From contig JADLSH010000318.1 in the NCBI GenBank assembly GCA_016169945.1, positions 1,708,501 through 1,772,500 on the forward strand: 64,000 nt of DNA, given 5' to 3'. The stretch is from Trachythela sp. YZ-2020 (Eukaryota; Cnidaria; Anthozoa; Malacalcyonacea; Clavulariidae). A program made the position numbers and the translations under genes. Positions within the stretch are counted from its first letter, which is position 1; each line of letters starts with the position of its first letter. Below, piece by piece: positions 22,601 through 34,691 of the stretch. The notes beneath the pieces were generated by a model. That model was given only the letters and a program-made list of their open reading frames with translations. It made no database searches and was not told where the DNA came from.

Positions 22601-25600
22601 AACCCTAGTTACGCCCCTGCATACAGCAGACATCCAACAATGCTTTAGTACCTGCAACAACGTTCCATCGTTCGTACATCTGTCTGATATTTACCAAAGG
22701 TCATTGACACAACAGGCCACACCTGTTAAAAGAGACGATAAACACAAGTTGATCAAAGTGTGTGACAGTGTAAACATCCTTCAAAGCCCTAAGGCTGGTT
22801 TACACTATCAAAGTTTCATTCATCAAAGCATGTAAAGTGTAAAGTTGTCCATCTCTTTCAAAGATTTTGGCCGAAGTACAAGTTTACTTTGGTCTAAGTT
22901 GGATGGTCTAAATCAACTATAAAACTTATTATTAAAGTGTACTCAGTACTATACCCTTGATAAATAGATAAAAATTTTACCTCTTGAACGATACCAAAGC
23001 AAGGATGTTTCTCGCCATCATTCGCTTTCACAACAGTATATCTTGGAGAAAATAAATATACTTTATACATTAGGAAAACTCTTTGAGATGCTTGCAAACG
23101 GCAAAAGAATTGTGAATTATTGTTATGGAAAGTAAGACTTACCGGAAGATCGTTGCAATTCTGTCTAGATACATAATAGGCTCAGAGTGGCTTCCATTTT
23201 GTCCGCCTAACAATTGAGCTAGTAAGTGAACTTGTTGAACGCAAATTTGTTTAATTCCTTCTTCAATCTGCTGACGTGGAAGTTCTGATAAAACTCGCGC
23301 AACACCTAAAATAGTAAAGGTACGGCTGAGAGTTGAAATGCGTCTCAGGCTGCCACCATATGACCATAAGGGGGAAGGGCTATTTACACGAGTTTCAAGC
23401 ACAGAGATATCACCCAACCTAAGTAAATCCCCGACCCTCGACCTAAAGTAGCACGCTCTAACAGTGGTGTAACTTAACTTTTTTGACCACTTGCGATCAG
23501 GGCAAGTGGGACATGAAAAATGGTTGGCCGGAATAAAATTCACTTGCCATTAGGTCTAGCTTTGGTTCACATAATAACAAAATTTGAAGCAAATGATTGC
23601 AGTACGCACATGTTGATGGATAACTACAATTTGCATTATAGTACACCAATTTACACCAATCATCATTCTCTTATTTGAACTGAAGTTGAATTTAAGTCGA
23701 GGCACAATGTCCGTCGTACAATGGTCGGACAATGTCCGTCGAGTCATGTTCATTTCTTTCATATTTTATTCATTTAATACTGTAGTTGGGGATAATAACT
23801 TAGAGATGGCCAGCTTGTTCTGGCAAAGCTGAACCGAGCAACTTTCCCGATCGGGCAACCAAGAAGAGACTTCTACTTGCTCGTAAAGATTTTCACTTGC
23901 CCCGGGCAAGCGTTAAGTTACACCACTGTCTAAGGGGCAGCGCGCTAACCACATCTTTCCTCCATGTTTCCCACTGCATGTAGGACATTTGGCAGTCTGT
24001 TTTCCAACAGTGGGTAAATATTTAATTGAAAATAGACAAAAATCTACCTTGAAAAAATTCAAGGACAGCACTAGTAGATATCGATAATGAATCGATGGCT
24101 TGAACAATCTGAAGTAGAATAGCAAAATGGTGCGCCATCTTTTTCTGACATGCAGTACACACTTTCTGTAGTGACTCCGCTGATACAGAAGCAAGATCTT
24201 TAGACTGCAAGCCCTGATATAAGATGTGTAAAACCAAGTCTAAATAAAGAAATGCGAAAGATGTGAACAAGTTATGTATTACTACAGAAGGAAACCTAGA
24301 CTAAACTAACTTTATTTACGCTGGATAGCTCTATCAGTTCTAAACTGTTTTTCCTAGAGGTCCAGCAAGAGCCATTTCTTATTCATAGTGTTACTACAGG
24401 AGGAAACATAAACTAAACTAACTTTATGTCAATGGGTTTCCGTGTTCATACCTAATATTTTTGGATTTTTGTTAATCCACTCCCCCAGTTCACCAATCAG
24501 TTTGATGGCGGTAAATTTAACAACGATATGAGCTGGACTCTCCGGTTTGTTGAACACAATATTAAATAGAGCGATAACAACATCAGATTTTTCCCTGGAA
24601 AATACAAAAAGAAATATTTTAATTTCTATCACCAAAGATGCAAAAATCAAAACTGAATTACTTACGCAGTAAAATTTGAAGCAATAGCAGCCATAATGAA
24701 TAACTTCGCTTCGACATCTTGCCACATAACTTTTCCATGTTCTTGAATAATTGCTTGACATAACTAAAACACAGTATTTTCAACCTTTTATACCACGGGT
24801 TAAACCTTTTCAAAGACAAAATTCTCCTTCAAACGTTTTATTGTCAAAGTTTGAATGTGCAAATTACTTACTTGTATAAACAAACCATCAGAGCCAAGCA
24901 TAAAGACACAATCTTTGACTAACTCGACAACTCTTTCTCGAAATTCGCTAAAGTCATCGCCAGGTTTTGGTATCCCGACCTAACAAATACACATTGGTCT
25001 GTTTCAGTAAGCGTTATTGGACAGCAAATGGTGGTCAATTCAATTTTTTTGCCTCAACTCTCAAGCACTTCACTTACCGTATCGTTATCCAACTTGCATG
25101 TGAGACAAAGCTGTTGAAATAAAGCTTGATAATAAGGCGAGAAACTCTCTCTTCGTTGCTTTAAATCTTCTCGATATATCGCTTCTGATAGACTGTACCA
25201 AAAGTTAAATGTCACCTCAGCCACCTTAATATAAAACTTGAGAGTTGAAATCTAGTATAATATAGACGGACATAATCTATCAGAAAACGGGTCCGAGAGT
25301 CGACGCGTTCTTGTTTGCGTTCGAATCGCGTTCCTTGGCGTTCGAAACGCTTTCTTTGCCGTTCCAATTACGTTCGATCTGCGCTCCACTTGCGTTCGAT
25401 AAGAACGCACTACCAATGTGTGTAGACTTTATATAGATCGAACATTAGACTAGAACTCTTGAGTGTTGAGTTTGAGTGTTCATGTAAAAGAGAAATTGAG
25501 AAATTTATCATCGTACCTCATACTCGTTATGTTGTAGACATTTAATCATTACTTCCACGGTCTTTAAATCGAAAGCATTCTGCACAAAAAAAATAACAAA

Positions 25601-28600
25601 AATTCTTAATATCAAGAAATGAAGATAGACTAGATAACTACATGAAAATAACCAAAAGCCCTTCACGTACCAGTCCTTTTGAAGATAGCACAGCGTCCAA
25701 TGTGGATTCCGCAAGTTCAGTAAAGATACGACAAAAATTTAAACATCTGTTAAAATATGATAAATATAATCTATAAACAACAGTCTAACTTTATTTATAC
25801 TGGATAGCTCTATCAGTTCTAAACTGTTCTCCCTAGAGGTCCAGTAAAGGGTCATCTCTTATTGATCCAGTGTTACTACAGGAGAAAACCATTGATCCAG
25901 TGTTACTACAGGAGAAAACCTAAACTAAACTAACTTTATTTATACTGGATAGCTCTATCAGTTCTAAACTGTTCTCCCATGAGGTCCAGTAATGGGTCAT
26001 CTCTTATTGATCCAGTGTTACTACAGGAGAAAACCATTGATCCAGTGTTACTACAGGAGAAAACCTAAACTAAACTAACTTTATTTATACTGGATAACTC
26101 TATCAGTTCTAAACTGTTCTCCCTAGAGGTCCAGTAAGGGTCATCTCTTATTGCTCCAGTATTACTACAGGAGGAAACTGGAGTACCTTGAGAAAACTTG
26201 TGGTAATCATATGACACAATGACAAACCAAGGCAGCTTATTATAGGATATTATTCTACACTGGACTCATCGATGTATTTCTCACTTAAGGTGGATCGATA
26301 CAGTTTTCAAAAATTCAGGTGTCCAACACTTTGAAATTTTTAAACTCCGTATTTTTAGGTTTCACTCACCAGGTATCGGGGTTTTCATATATTTTGATTT
26401 TTCTACTTTCAAATTATGTTACACATAGTTCGTTGCTATGGCAACATACGCGTACGAAATTCACTCCAAAATAGCCTATCGCCTCGTGTAGTTGGAAAAG
26501 AAGCGCGGTGACCCCCAATTTTTTTTCGTGCATTGGTTTACTTGCAAGACGGACTAACAATAAGCAAAATATTACAGAATTTAAAGCATTACAGAATTTT
26601 TTATTTTTGGCCTAATGAAAGATTTTTGCGGTGCAATACAGCATACAAAATTTGAACATAGGTCACCGGACAAAATAATGAGATATAGCGCATTGTTTTT
26701 CAAAAATGGGATTTTTTAATGACGTCAGCAATTGACATGAAAACGGTATATAACACGCGCAATGACGCGAGCAAATGTTCACGTCAGGTCATTTTAGAAG
26801 TTTTTTCGTTAATATTCCCGCGCGCACAAATGGTCACGCGGGTTTGTTCATATAGTATGAAGTTTTGTTTTCGTGATTCTTGAATAAAGTTTTTGTGATT
26901 ACTATATCGAGCCACCTTAAGTCTCACTTACTTGTCGCGATCGTCATTGCTTTTTGCTTGTTCGTACATAGGTACAAATTTCAAAACTTCAGATGAGAGT
27001 GCAGTCGCCATTTGACTTTGTGGACCCAAATCCTGCCAAAATAGAATACATAGCTGTCTAATTAACAAATTGGTATTAACTAATAATTGTTCATTGCTAT
27101 ATAAGTAGATATATACATACACCCATGGAATAGATAGCATAACAAAGAACGTCAGTAGCTGCCTCTTGTAACTTATCACTGGCTTTCTCATTCACCTAAA
27201 AATTTTAAACCAAAATACTACATAAAAAGACAATTTTCTTAAGAAAAAATACCATTTTTAAGAATTAAACTTAAACTATTATCCAGTTTTGTCCAACTCA
27301 CCAAAGTTTCAAATAAAACAGGTAAAAGACGACTCTTCATGACTTCATCAGGTGGATAAGCTCCCAGCAATAACCATCCACCAAGACAGAAAAATATCTT
27401 GAAAAAAATTCAAAGGAAAGAAACTGATTGTTTATCTATATTGACAACAACTTTCATGGTTACATCACATGATATACGTGCGTTATCGTAGATTGGACAT
27501 TGCGCAACGAATTTAAGGTGTAGTTTGATGGGTGTTTAGGTAAAACCTATCACGTTTTGTCCGACTAAACAAAAACATAGACTAGGTACTCCATAGAAAC
27601 AAAGAAATCAGTGTAGAGTTTACCCCAAAGTTTGTCTAGATATCGCAATTTGAATCTTCATAAGTGAAGTAAAAATAACGTGTGCGGAAATTTTCTTTTC
27701 TTTAATGCCTTATTTTTATATGCCGTGTTGTTCTACGGCTTCGTGAACTATCATGACAGGATCAATTAAGATCACTATAAAAAATAAACCATTAAAGAAG
27801 AGAAGTTGGGGTAAACGGTCTTATTTTTTGTTTTTATGGAGTACCTATATTTTTATTCAGTCAGACAAAACTAGAAAGGTTTAACCTGAACACCCATCAA
27901 ACGAAGTTTTTCGAAATCAGCATCTTTCTGTCTTTTTTCACTGAATATTTGGCAAAACTACACCTAAAATTCCTTGCGCAATGTCCAATCTACCATAACA
28001 CACTACTGTACGTCACAAAGATAGAATGTATTAGAAGCTCGCTGATAGATTCAGATGACAAGGAAACCAAATTCTTGGCTGGATAACACAACACTAACCT
28101 TCATTCGTATTTGTTCTTCGTTTGGACATTGCTCTATACATGCGTTCTGGAAAATCAAAACTCATTTCGATCAATCCTGATTTATATTTTGTATTTAGTT
28201 ACCTAAATTTCTGTTAACTCGTTATTTTAGAAACATTTACGAACCAGTAGTTGAATGACAACAAGTGAGGACTGTCGTAATTGATTTGCAACTTCTTCAC
28301 GTCTATTTGCTCCAACACGTAAATGATCACTTTTCACCTAACAGCATTGAAGAAAATGTAAATATAAGCATCTCTTTTGTTTATTTGATGTGTTGTTGGG
28401 GGACTGCAAGAACTCTATTCATACTTGCAAGTGATGAACCAGGCAGTTAAACCTCCCTCCCCCGAATTTCCCAACTACCTTGTTACTTTATATATTGTAA
28501 ATAGTAATTTAGTCATATTTGTAATACTGTCAGACTATATTCGTTTACACTGAAGATGCCTTAAGTTAAAGACGAAACGTTAGTACTATAATAAATTTCT

Positions 28601-31600
28601 ATATTTATATTCTTGTCTATGGCTCTTATGCGTACGTTATGCTGGGCATTAATTTTTATAACTGTATTTATACTGGATAGCTCTATCCAAGGCATATTTT
28701 AACATATATACTGGGGGGCCACTTGGCCCCCCAGGCCCTCTTGATGGCCCCCCACTCACACAAAATTGGCCCCCCACTCCCTGGGCCCTTTATACATTGG
28801 GTCGTTTACAGAGTTTCAGAGCTCCAGATTTCAAAATTTTCTCAGAAAAAAACTCCCCCGGACCCCTACAGGGCTCGCACCTTCAGCACTCAGATTAAGG
28901 GCCCTTTTTCGCAAATGGCCCCCCACTTAGAAATCCTTAAAATATGCCCTGGCTCTATCAGTTCTAAACTCTTTTTCTTCAGGTCCAGTAAGGGTAATCT
29001 CTTATTGATCCAGTGTTACTACAGGAGGAAACCTAAACTAAACTGACTTTGTGTATACTAGATAGCTCTATCAGTTCTAAACTGTTCTCCCTAGAAGTCC
29101 AGTAAGGGTCATCTCTTATTGATCCAGTGTTACTACAGGAGGAAACCTAAACTAAACTGACTTTGTGTATACTAGATAGCTCCATCAGTTCTAAACTGTT
29201 CTCCCTAGAGGTCCAGTAAGGGTCATCTCTTATTGATCCAGTGTTGCTACAGGAGGAAACCTAAACTAAACTAACTTTATTTATACTGGATAGCTCTATC
29301 AGTTCTAAACTGTTCTCCCTAGAGGTCCAGTAAGAGTCATCTCTTATTGATCCAGTGTTACTACAGGAGGAAACCTAAACTAAACTAACTTTGTTTATAC
29401 TGGATAGCTCTATCAGTTCTAAACTGTTCTCCCTAGAGGTTCAGTAAGGGTCATCTCTTATTGATCCAGTGTTACTACAGGAGGAAACCTAAACTAAACT
29501 AACTTTGTGTATACTAGATAGCTCTATCAGTTCTAAACTGTTCTCCCTAGAGGTCCAGTAAGGGTCATGTCTTATTGATCCAGTGTTACTACATGAGGAA
29601 ACCTAAACTAAACTAACTTTGTGTATACTAGATAGCTCTATCAGTTCTAAACTGTTCTTCCTAGAGGTCCAGTAAGGGTCATGTCTTATTGATCCAGTGT
29701 TACTACATGAGGAAACCTAAACTAAACTAACTTTGTGTATACTAGATAGCTCTATCAGTTCTAAACTGTTCTCCCTAGAGGTCCAGTAAGGGTCATCTCT
29801 TATTGATCCAGTGTTACTACAGGAGGAGACCTAAACTAAACTAACTTTGTGTATACTAGATAGCTCTATCAGTTCTAAACTGTTCTTCCTAGAGTATTGA
29901 TCCAGTGTTACTACATGAGGAGACCTAAACTAAACTAACTTTGTGTATACTAGATAGCTCTATCAGTTCTAAACTGTTCTTCCTAGAGGTTCAGTAAGGG
30001 TCATCTCTTATTGGTCCAGTGTTACTACAGGAGGAAACCTAAACTAAACTAACTTTATTTATACTGGATAGCTCTATCAGTTCTAAACTGTTCTCCCTAG
30101 AGGACAGTAAGGGTCATATCTTATTGATCCAGTGTTACTACAGGAGGAAACCTAAACTGAAGAAATAATCAGACAACTGCATATTGCATGAATCAAACCT
30201 TACCTCTTCTGTTAAATATTGTAACATTTCTAACAATGCTGGGATCATCTGTATTGTTTTACTGAACCTAATAAAATAGCAATTATATCAGTTTTGAAAC
30301 AAGTCATTCTTGTCAACTACAGCAAATATCACTGACCTTTCTACAAGATCTTTAACAGGATTCAACCATTGCGGCATTTGAACAGCAAGATCGGCAACTG
30401 CCAAACAAAGCTAGAATATGATCAATCAAATGTCAGAATGCTGCCTTTAAAACCCATTTAACTGGCAGTACCCTACAACTGATGCGAATAAAATCGTCTG
30501 GCATTAGACAGAGTAAAACACTAAAGTAGGGCACATTGCAAGCTAATGGGTTAATATTTAGTTTATAATAATAATAATAATAATATACAAAGTCTCAATG
30601 CTCTTACAAATAAAATTTCAAGTAATTAGTTAAAAGTAGCTAAAACCATAGTGTGTGAAACGGCTACGCTTTACAAAGTTCTAATATATGCAATAAATAC
30701 ACAATACTGATAATTTAATATATTTACATTGTGATTAAAAGGTAAGTCTTTATAGCTGTTTTAAAATCGCTTAAAGAATTTATACATCTTATACTATTGG
30801 GCAACAAGTTCCACAACTTAGCCGCAGCTACGGAAAAGGATCTGTCGCCATAACTTTTCGTACATGATTTTGGAATAACCAGGAGATTACTGTCAGATGA
30901 TCTTAAATTATGTGAAGGATAGGCAGTTGCGATATATCGATATTTTCGATAAACATCGATATTTCAAAACTATCGATATTCGATATTCGATTTTTCGCAT
31001 ATCGAAAATATCGAAAGTTGTAACTAAAAACTTATCTCGAATATTTAACAACTATTTTTTTTCAATGTGAAGTTTAGACAACGTGTGTGTGTGCAGCAGC
31101 GAAAATTTATGATACAAGTGCGTGGCAAATTAAAATTAAGCGGAAAGAGACTGTGACCACAGAGAAGATCCACACAGCGCATTTTGAACGCTAAAACAAT
31201 AGTTTTTTACAGTATAACATATATATATATATTAAAATCATACTGTGAAACCAACATTAGTAAATAAATATATTTTTTTTTTTTCATAAAACGGATACCG
31301 TTGTTAATAAAAAATCTTGAGACGCATCTTTGAGAAGGTTTATTTTTGCACTTTTTTTGTGTTGTGATACATGCAAGTTGACTAAATTACGTTTTCTCAT
31401 TTGCATAATTCGATATAGTCGATAATATCGATATATTTTTTTCGATATCGATATATCGATTTTTTACAACATCGCAACTGCCTAGTGAAGGAGTGTATTG
31501 ATTTAATAGTTCACTAATGTAGGCAGGTGCCTGGCCGTGTAAGGCCTTAAAGGTAATTAGGAGTAATTTAAAATTGATCCTTGCTTTGAAGGTAAGCCAG

Positions 31601-34600
31601 TGAATGACACCAAATTCTCAACTACAACAGTGACAGACACTTGGTGGTGTTGGTCGCTGCCTCAAATTTCATAAAATGTTTATCACTGTTCAGTTGGACA
31701 CTTACAGTCGATTTCCACTAACTTTTCACTCAAATGTTCCGAACTTCGTTTCGAACTTCGCAAATTCGTTGCGAAGTTCCAAAGTTCATAAATATGTAAT
31801 TCACAAGCAAGTTTGTAAACAAAGCCTCTGATTGGCTACTACAGAAAAAGCAGCCAATCAAATGCTCAGTTTACAAACCGGTTTGTGAATTCATTATGAA
31901 CTTTTGAACTTCGCAACAAATTTCCGAAAGTTCGGAACATTTTAGTGAAAAGTTAGTTGAAATCGACTGTAAGTCTGCAGTGAGATCTAAGCTTATCTTT
32001 TTAGGGGGGATTTCCCAGGGGTCAGGGTAGATATTCTAGGGGAATTTTGTGTGGGGAGGCCAAACTATGGGTTAACCAGACTGTATGCACATGTCTCTTG
32101 TCAACAGATTTTAGTGGCAATGCACTACTTATGTGCATATGCTAAAAGACAAAAGAAGTGAGCGTAATTTCTGATTCGCTATCCGCTATCCGTTTTTGGC
32201 ATTTCGCTATTCATTTAGCTATTCAATAATATGAAAAACTACTGTTTAACGTGAAAACATTTTGTTTTTGAGCTTTGCCTTTTTTTATAAAATAAAACTG
32301 TTGTATGTAATGTTAAGGCCAAATATCCTCCGTTTGTAATGACGTGTTAAGCCGTGGTTAAGCAAGGTGTTATGCCGTGGTTAAGCACTTGAACATCCCG
32401 AACAAATCTGTTGAAGAACTTTCGAGTTTAATGGCCTTTAATACTAAATGCTTAGTATGGGATGGGTGCAGCAACCACAATATTTACGCCTGAATTGTTG
32501 TTTCTATTTATTGCACACATGTAGTAGATAATTCCATGAGAATATTCTGTTATCTAATGCAATATTTACATAAACAGCGTTGTAGCAAGTTCGAGTAAAG
32601 ACACGATTAAAAATAGCACGTAAATTCAGCCGCACCTTGATAAAATTAGCAATTATTAAAGCATGTTTGATGTTTCACTTTTGCCCTGCTTTGCTGTGTT
32701 TATTTTGTTTGGTTTGCTCTAATATTTACTGATCATATTTACGAAGTCTACAAGTAACAAGTTGTTAATGTCATAACGACGATTACCTTGACATATTAAT
32801 TTAAGGATATTTTCCAGCGCGGCCGTACTGGAAAATGGCCTTTAATCAGTACGTAAAAAAATCGCTATTCACTTTATATTACAAGGATCATTAGGTACAA
32901 ATTCGCTATTCACTTTTAAATATTTAATTCGAACCCTGTACTTACCTGGTTCAAAATAGCATGTGTTGAATTGTGAAGTTGAGTTATATGATCAAGTAGT
33001 GAATTCTTTAAACTCTGGATAAAATATTGGAAAAATACATTTACAATGCTTTCATAATATGAATAGTATGCTATTTCATATTATAGTTTATTCATTTTAC
33101 CTCATATTGGGCAGGTTGAAGTTCATGGAAGAAATATTGAATCTAAGGTGAGAATTATAGTACAATCATCATATTAGTGGCCAGTAGAATTTGGCAATTG
33201 CATGGTTCAAGGGGGGGGGAATCTCTGAAGATTGCAGAAAGCAGAGCTACACTCCCCCCTGACCAACACATTGCTGTCTTTGTTACCTTAGTTCTCATCG
33301 TCTGAGCTCCGATAAAACAACTTGTTGAGCTTTGTTTTGTTCTAAGCAACTGATCTGCTATCTCCCATGCAAAAACCTAAACAGACATTGCAAAAACATT
33401 GATGAAAAATGTCTCTGCAATTCCATGGTCAGAATACACTGACAAAGATTAAGGCCACTCCAACATTACAAGCAAACTAACTTCCCGATAAATGGCTTTT
33501 ACTCTCAACATTGTGTATAAGTACCTCGGTCCATTGGACATTTCTGATATACCTTTGTAATTTTTTACAGAAACTTTACTTTCAATATGCTATGGCATTT
33601 GCTGTAGCAATTGCTGAGCGCAGAGGCAAATTATGAAGGCTGCTGTATGCTTTGCTTGCTTGAATTATAAGCTAGATTAGGCCACTCCAAATGAGATTTT
33701 AGTATCCCGTCCGGTCCCATTTCACAAATACATGCGGGCGGGCAGCCATTACCATGCATTATTCATTATTGAGAATACAAAAAATAATATTAATTTTGTC
33801 AGTTTTTCTCACATATTCTCTCAAAAACTATTAGAAAACAATGAAAAAAATAGTATATTTTGCCAGAAAGTCAAATAATGTAAACAAGGTATCAAATAAT
33901 GCAAAAATCACGCGGCCACTTCTTGGAGATGCGGGCGGTGGACAGGAAACTAAAGTCTAAGTTGGAGTGACCTTAGCAACCTATTATTTATTGGAAATCT
34001 ATGCAATATATTTAGGCATGAAATATATTTATGCTGTCCTGGTTGGTGTCTGAACTACCTGAATAAGATTAAAAACACTTCAACGTTTCAAACAAAGACC
34101 CTTCATCAGAAAGATAGTAGCCATCTTCTTACGAGGGGTGTTATCTAGATACATCAAAGTGAAATTGATGTTTTTTCAGATAGTTCAGACACTACACTAG
34201 AATTGATTATCAGCCGTCATTTGGGAACGTGAGCTCCCTGATATGTAACACCACATTTGATCCACATGTTTGCGAAATATATTTATTCCATGTTGATTGT
34301 GTAACAGAGTTATGTGATAAGACAGGTGCTATTCAAGGGCATAGAAAAATTGTTTAAGGTTTGGACAGTAGAGAGGAATAGCCGATCCAGGAGTGTCAAA
34401 CGCTGAAACGCTTGTCTGACATATATGATCAAACAAAGCATGTTAAACACAGTATAAATCGACAAATATTCACAGTAAAACCAAAATATAAGGCTACCAC
34501 ACAACACATACTACACGTCTGCTACCTAAGCTTCAGCAAAACAACAAACAACGAAAAAATAAAGTTAAATTTCTTACCGAATTCTGCAAATCTTCGAGCC

Positions 34601-34691
34601 ACTTTGAGGCTGCTTCTTTTCCTTCGGCATTTTGATTGTTGTATAACGCATCGATGGCTTGTAAAACTTGATCAATTCGTGGTTTTTCCAT
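19456..34691 (-). CDS. TNPO3: Transportin-3, nuclear import receptor for SR proteins (27 exons, 919 aa)
   Basis: Exons: 34691-34578, 33376-33287, 33142-33101, 33005-32946, 30410-30337, 30267-30204, 28337-28245, 28146-28099, 27397-27302, 27195-27121, 27032-26932, 25746-25671, 25579-25517, 25224-25078, 24979-24872, 24763-24666, 24594-24452, 24239-24048, 23305-23143, 23041-22981, 22722-22652, 22051-21865, 21664-21570, 21486-21254, 20094-20003, 19787-19675, 19516-19456. All are in phase; the total of 919 residues is close to the vertebrate protein. Recognisable segments include SCFLYLGSILVDEF, HREANASVMTFLRDLIH, HHPDTVDDLFRL and LRVGANRR. This is the importin-beta/HEAT superhelix that carries RS-domain splicing factors into the nucleus under Ran-GTP control. 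I see no truncation. Introns hold the SINE array and several transposons. Confidence 0.95.
19548..19665. repeat. (CAT)n microsatellite in the last TNPO3 intron
   Basis: About 118 bases of CAT/CAC triplets fill most of the short intron 19517-19674. Confidence 0.95.
20230..21009. mobile_element. Non-autonomous DNA transposon with 5-bp target duplication
   Basis: The ends CAGGGGTTGAAAT and ATTTCAACCCCTG are inverted and flanked by ATATG on both sides (20225-20229 and 21010-21014). It lies in intron 24 of TNPO3. The interior has GTCGCC/GGCGAC-rich words near both ends. The 60-codon frames inside look like noise. A 5-bp duplication with CAGGGG ends fits a hAT5-type element. Confidence 0.65.
22107..22262 (+). 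mobile_element. SINE 5' part
   Basis: It contains CAGTGGTTAGTGCATG (A-box side), GAGGTTTGATTCCTGC (B-box side), ATGCAGTTGTCTGACTATAAT and CCAAACACTGCAGG. The 3' body is missing. It lies in TNPO3 intron 21. Confidence 0.65.
22283..22619. mobile_element. hAT-like MITE
   Basis: The ends CAGGGGCGTAAATAG and CTAGTTACGCCCCTG are inverted. Flanks CATATAGT and CATACAGC are a decayed 8-bp duplication (6 of 8 match). It lies in TNPO3 intron 21, just downstream of the SINE fragment. Confidence 0.6.
23462..23928. mobile_element. Non-autonomous DNA transposon with 5-bp target duplication
   Basis: The ends CAGTGGTGTAACTTAA and TTAAGTTACACCACTG are perfect inverted repeats flanked by TCTAA on both sides (23457-23461, 23929-23933). 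It lies in TNPO3 intron 18. It shows the same 5-bp duplication size as the element at 20230. Confidence 0.7.
25775..26190 (-). repeat. Three tandem copies of the SINE 3' part in a TNPO3 intron
   Basis: The unit (ACTTTATTTATACTGGATAGC ... CTACAGGAGGAAACC) occurs about three times, with a short internal duplication CCATTGATCCAGTGTTACT in two of them. It lies in intron 11, next to the element at 26289. Confidence 0.8.
26289..26916. mobile_element. DNA transposon relic with TTAA target duplication
   Basis: The ends GGTGGATCGATACAGT and ACTATATCGAGCCACC are inverted with 14 of 16 bases matching. Both sides carry TTAA (26285-26288, 26917-26920), the target site of piggyBac-like and Kolobok elements. 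No transposase frame is visible, so it is non-autonomous. Confidence 0.65.
27482..27999. mobile_element. Long-TIR foldback element in TNPO3 intron 8
   Basis: The arm GTTATCGTAGATTGGACATT and its continuation to about 27530 are matched inverted by the sequence ending at 27999, with only a few mismatches over about 45 bases. No coding capacity. Confidence 0.7.
28655..30163 (-). repeat. Tandem array of the SINE 3' unit (about 115 bp, about 11 copies)
   Basis: The unit runs ACTTTGTGTATACTAGATAGC...CTACAGGAGGAAACCTAAACT. Copies start near 28661, 29043, 29158, 29273, 29388, 29502, 29617, 29731, 29846, 29938 (truncated) and 30052. The first is split by a hAT-like element. It lies in TNPO3 intron 6, just downstream (in TNPO3 direction) of the exon at 30267-30204. 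Copies differ by a few bases, with TTTATTTATACTGG and TTTGTGTATACTAG subtypes. Confidence 0.9.
28688..28951. mobile_element. hAT-like MITE, copy 1, nested in a SINE unit
   Basis: The ends CAAGGCATATTTTAA and TTAAAATATGCCCTG are inverted. A perfect 8-bp duplication GCTCTATC lies at 28680-28687 and 28952-28959 and interrupts the SINE word GATAGCTCTATCAGTTC. The interior is rich in GGCCCCCCA. Compare the copy at 49758-50160. Confidence 0.9.
30920..31484. mobile_element. hAT-like MITE rich in ATCGAT, perfect 8-bp target duplication
   Basis: The ends TAGGCAGTTGCGAT and ATCGCAACTGCCTA are perfect inverted repeats flanked by GTGAAGGA (30912-30919 and 31485-31492). Subterminal regions on both sides are packed with ATATCGAT / ATCGATATT words. 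No transposase frame. Confidence 0.85.
31701..31973. mobile_element. Inverted-repeat MITE
   Basis: CTTACAGTCGATTTCCACTA at the left pairs with its near inverse ending CGACTGTAAG at 31973. A second pair (GAACTTCG / CGAAGTTC words) lies inside. Confidence 0.65.

Larger units (their letters stand above)
30411..32945. other. TNPO3 intron 4 (2.5 kb) with several insertions
   Basis: It contains an older repeat at about 30540-31600 with protein-like remnants, split by a hAT-like element (30920-31484), an inverted-repeat element (31701-31973) and unassigned AT-rich sequence at 31975-32945. No gene is seen in the intron. Confidence 0.5.

Noticed and set aside
28655..30163. CRISPR-like array
   Set aside because: Units are contiguous with no unique spacers, in an intron of a eukaryotic gene, and match a dispersed SINE.
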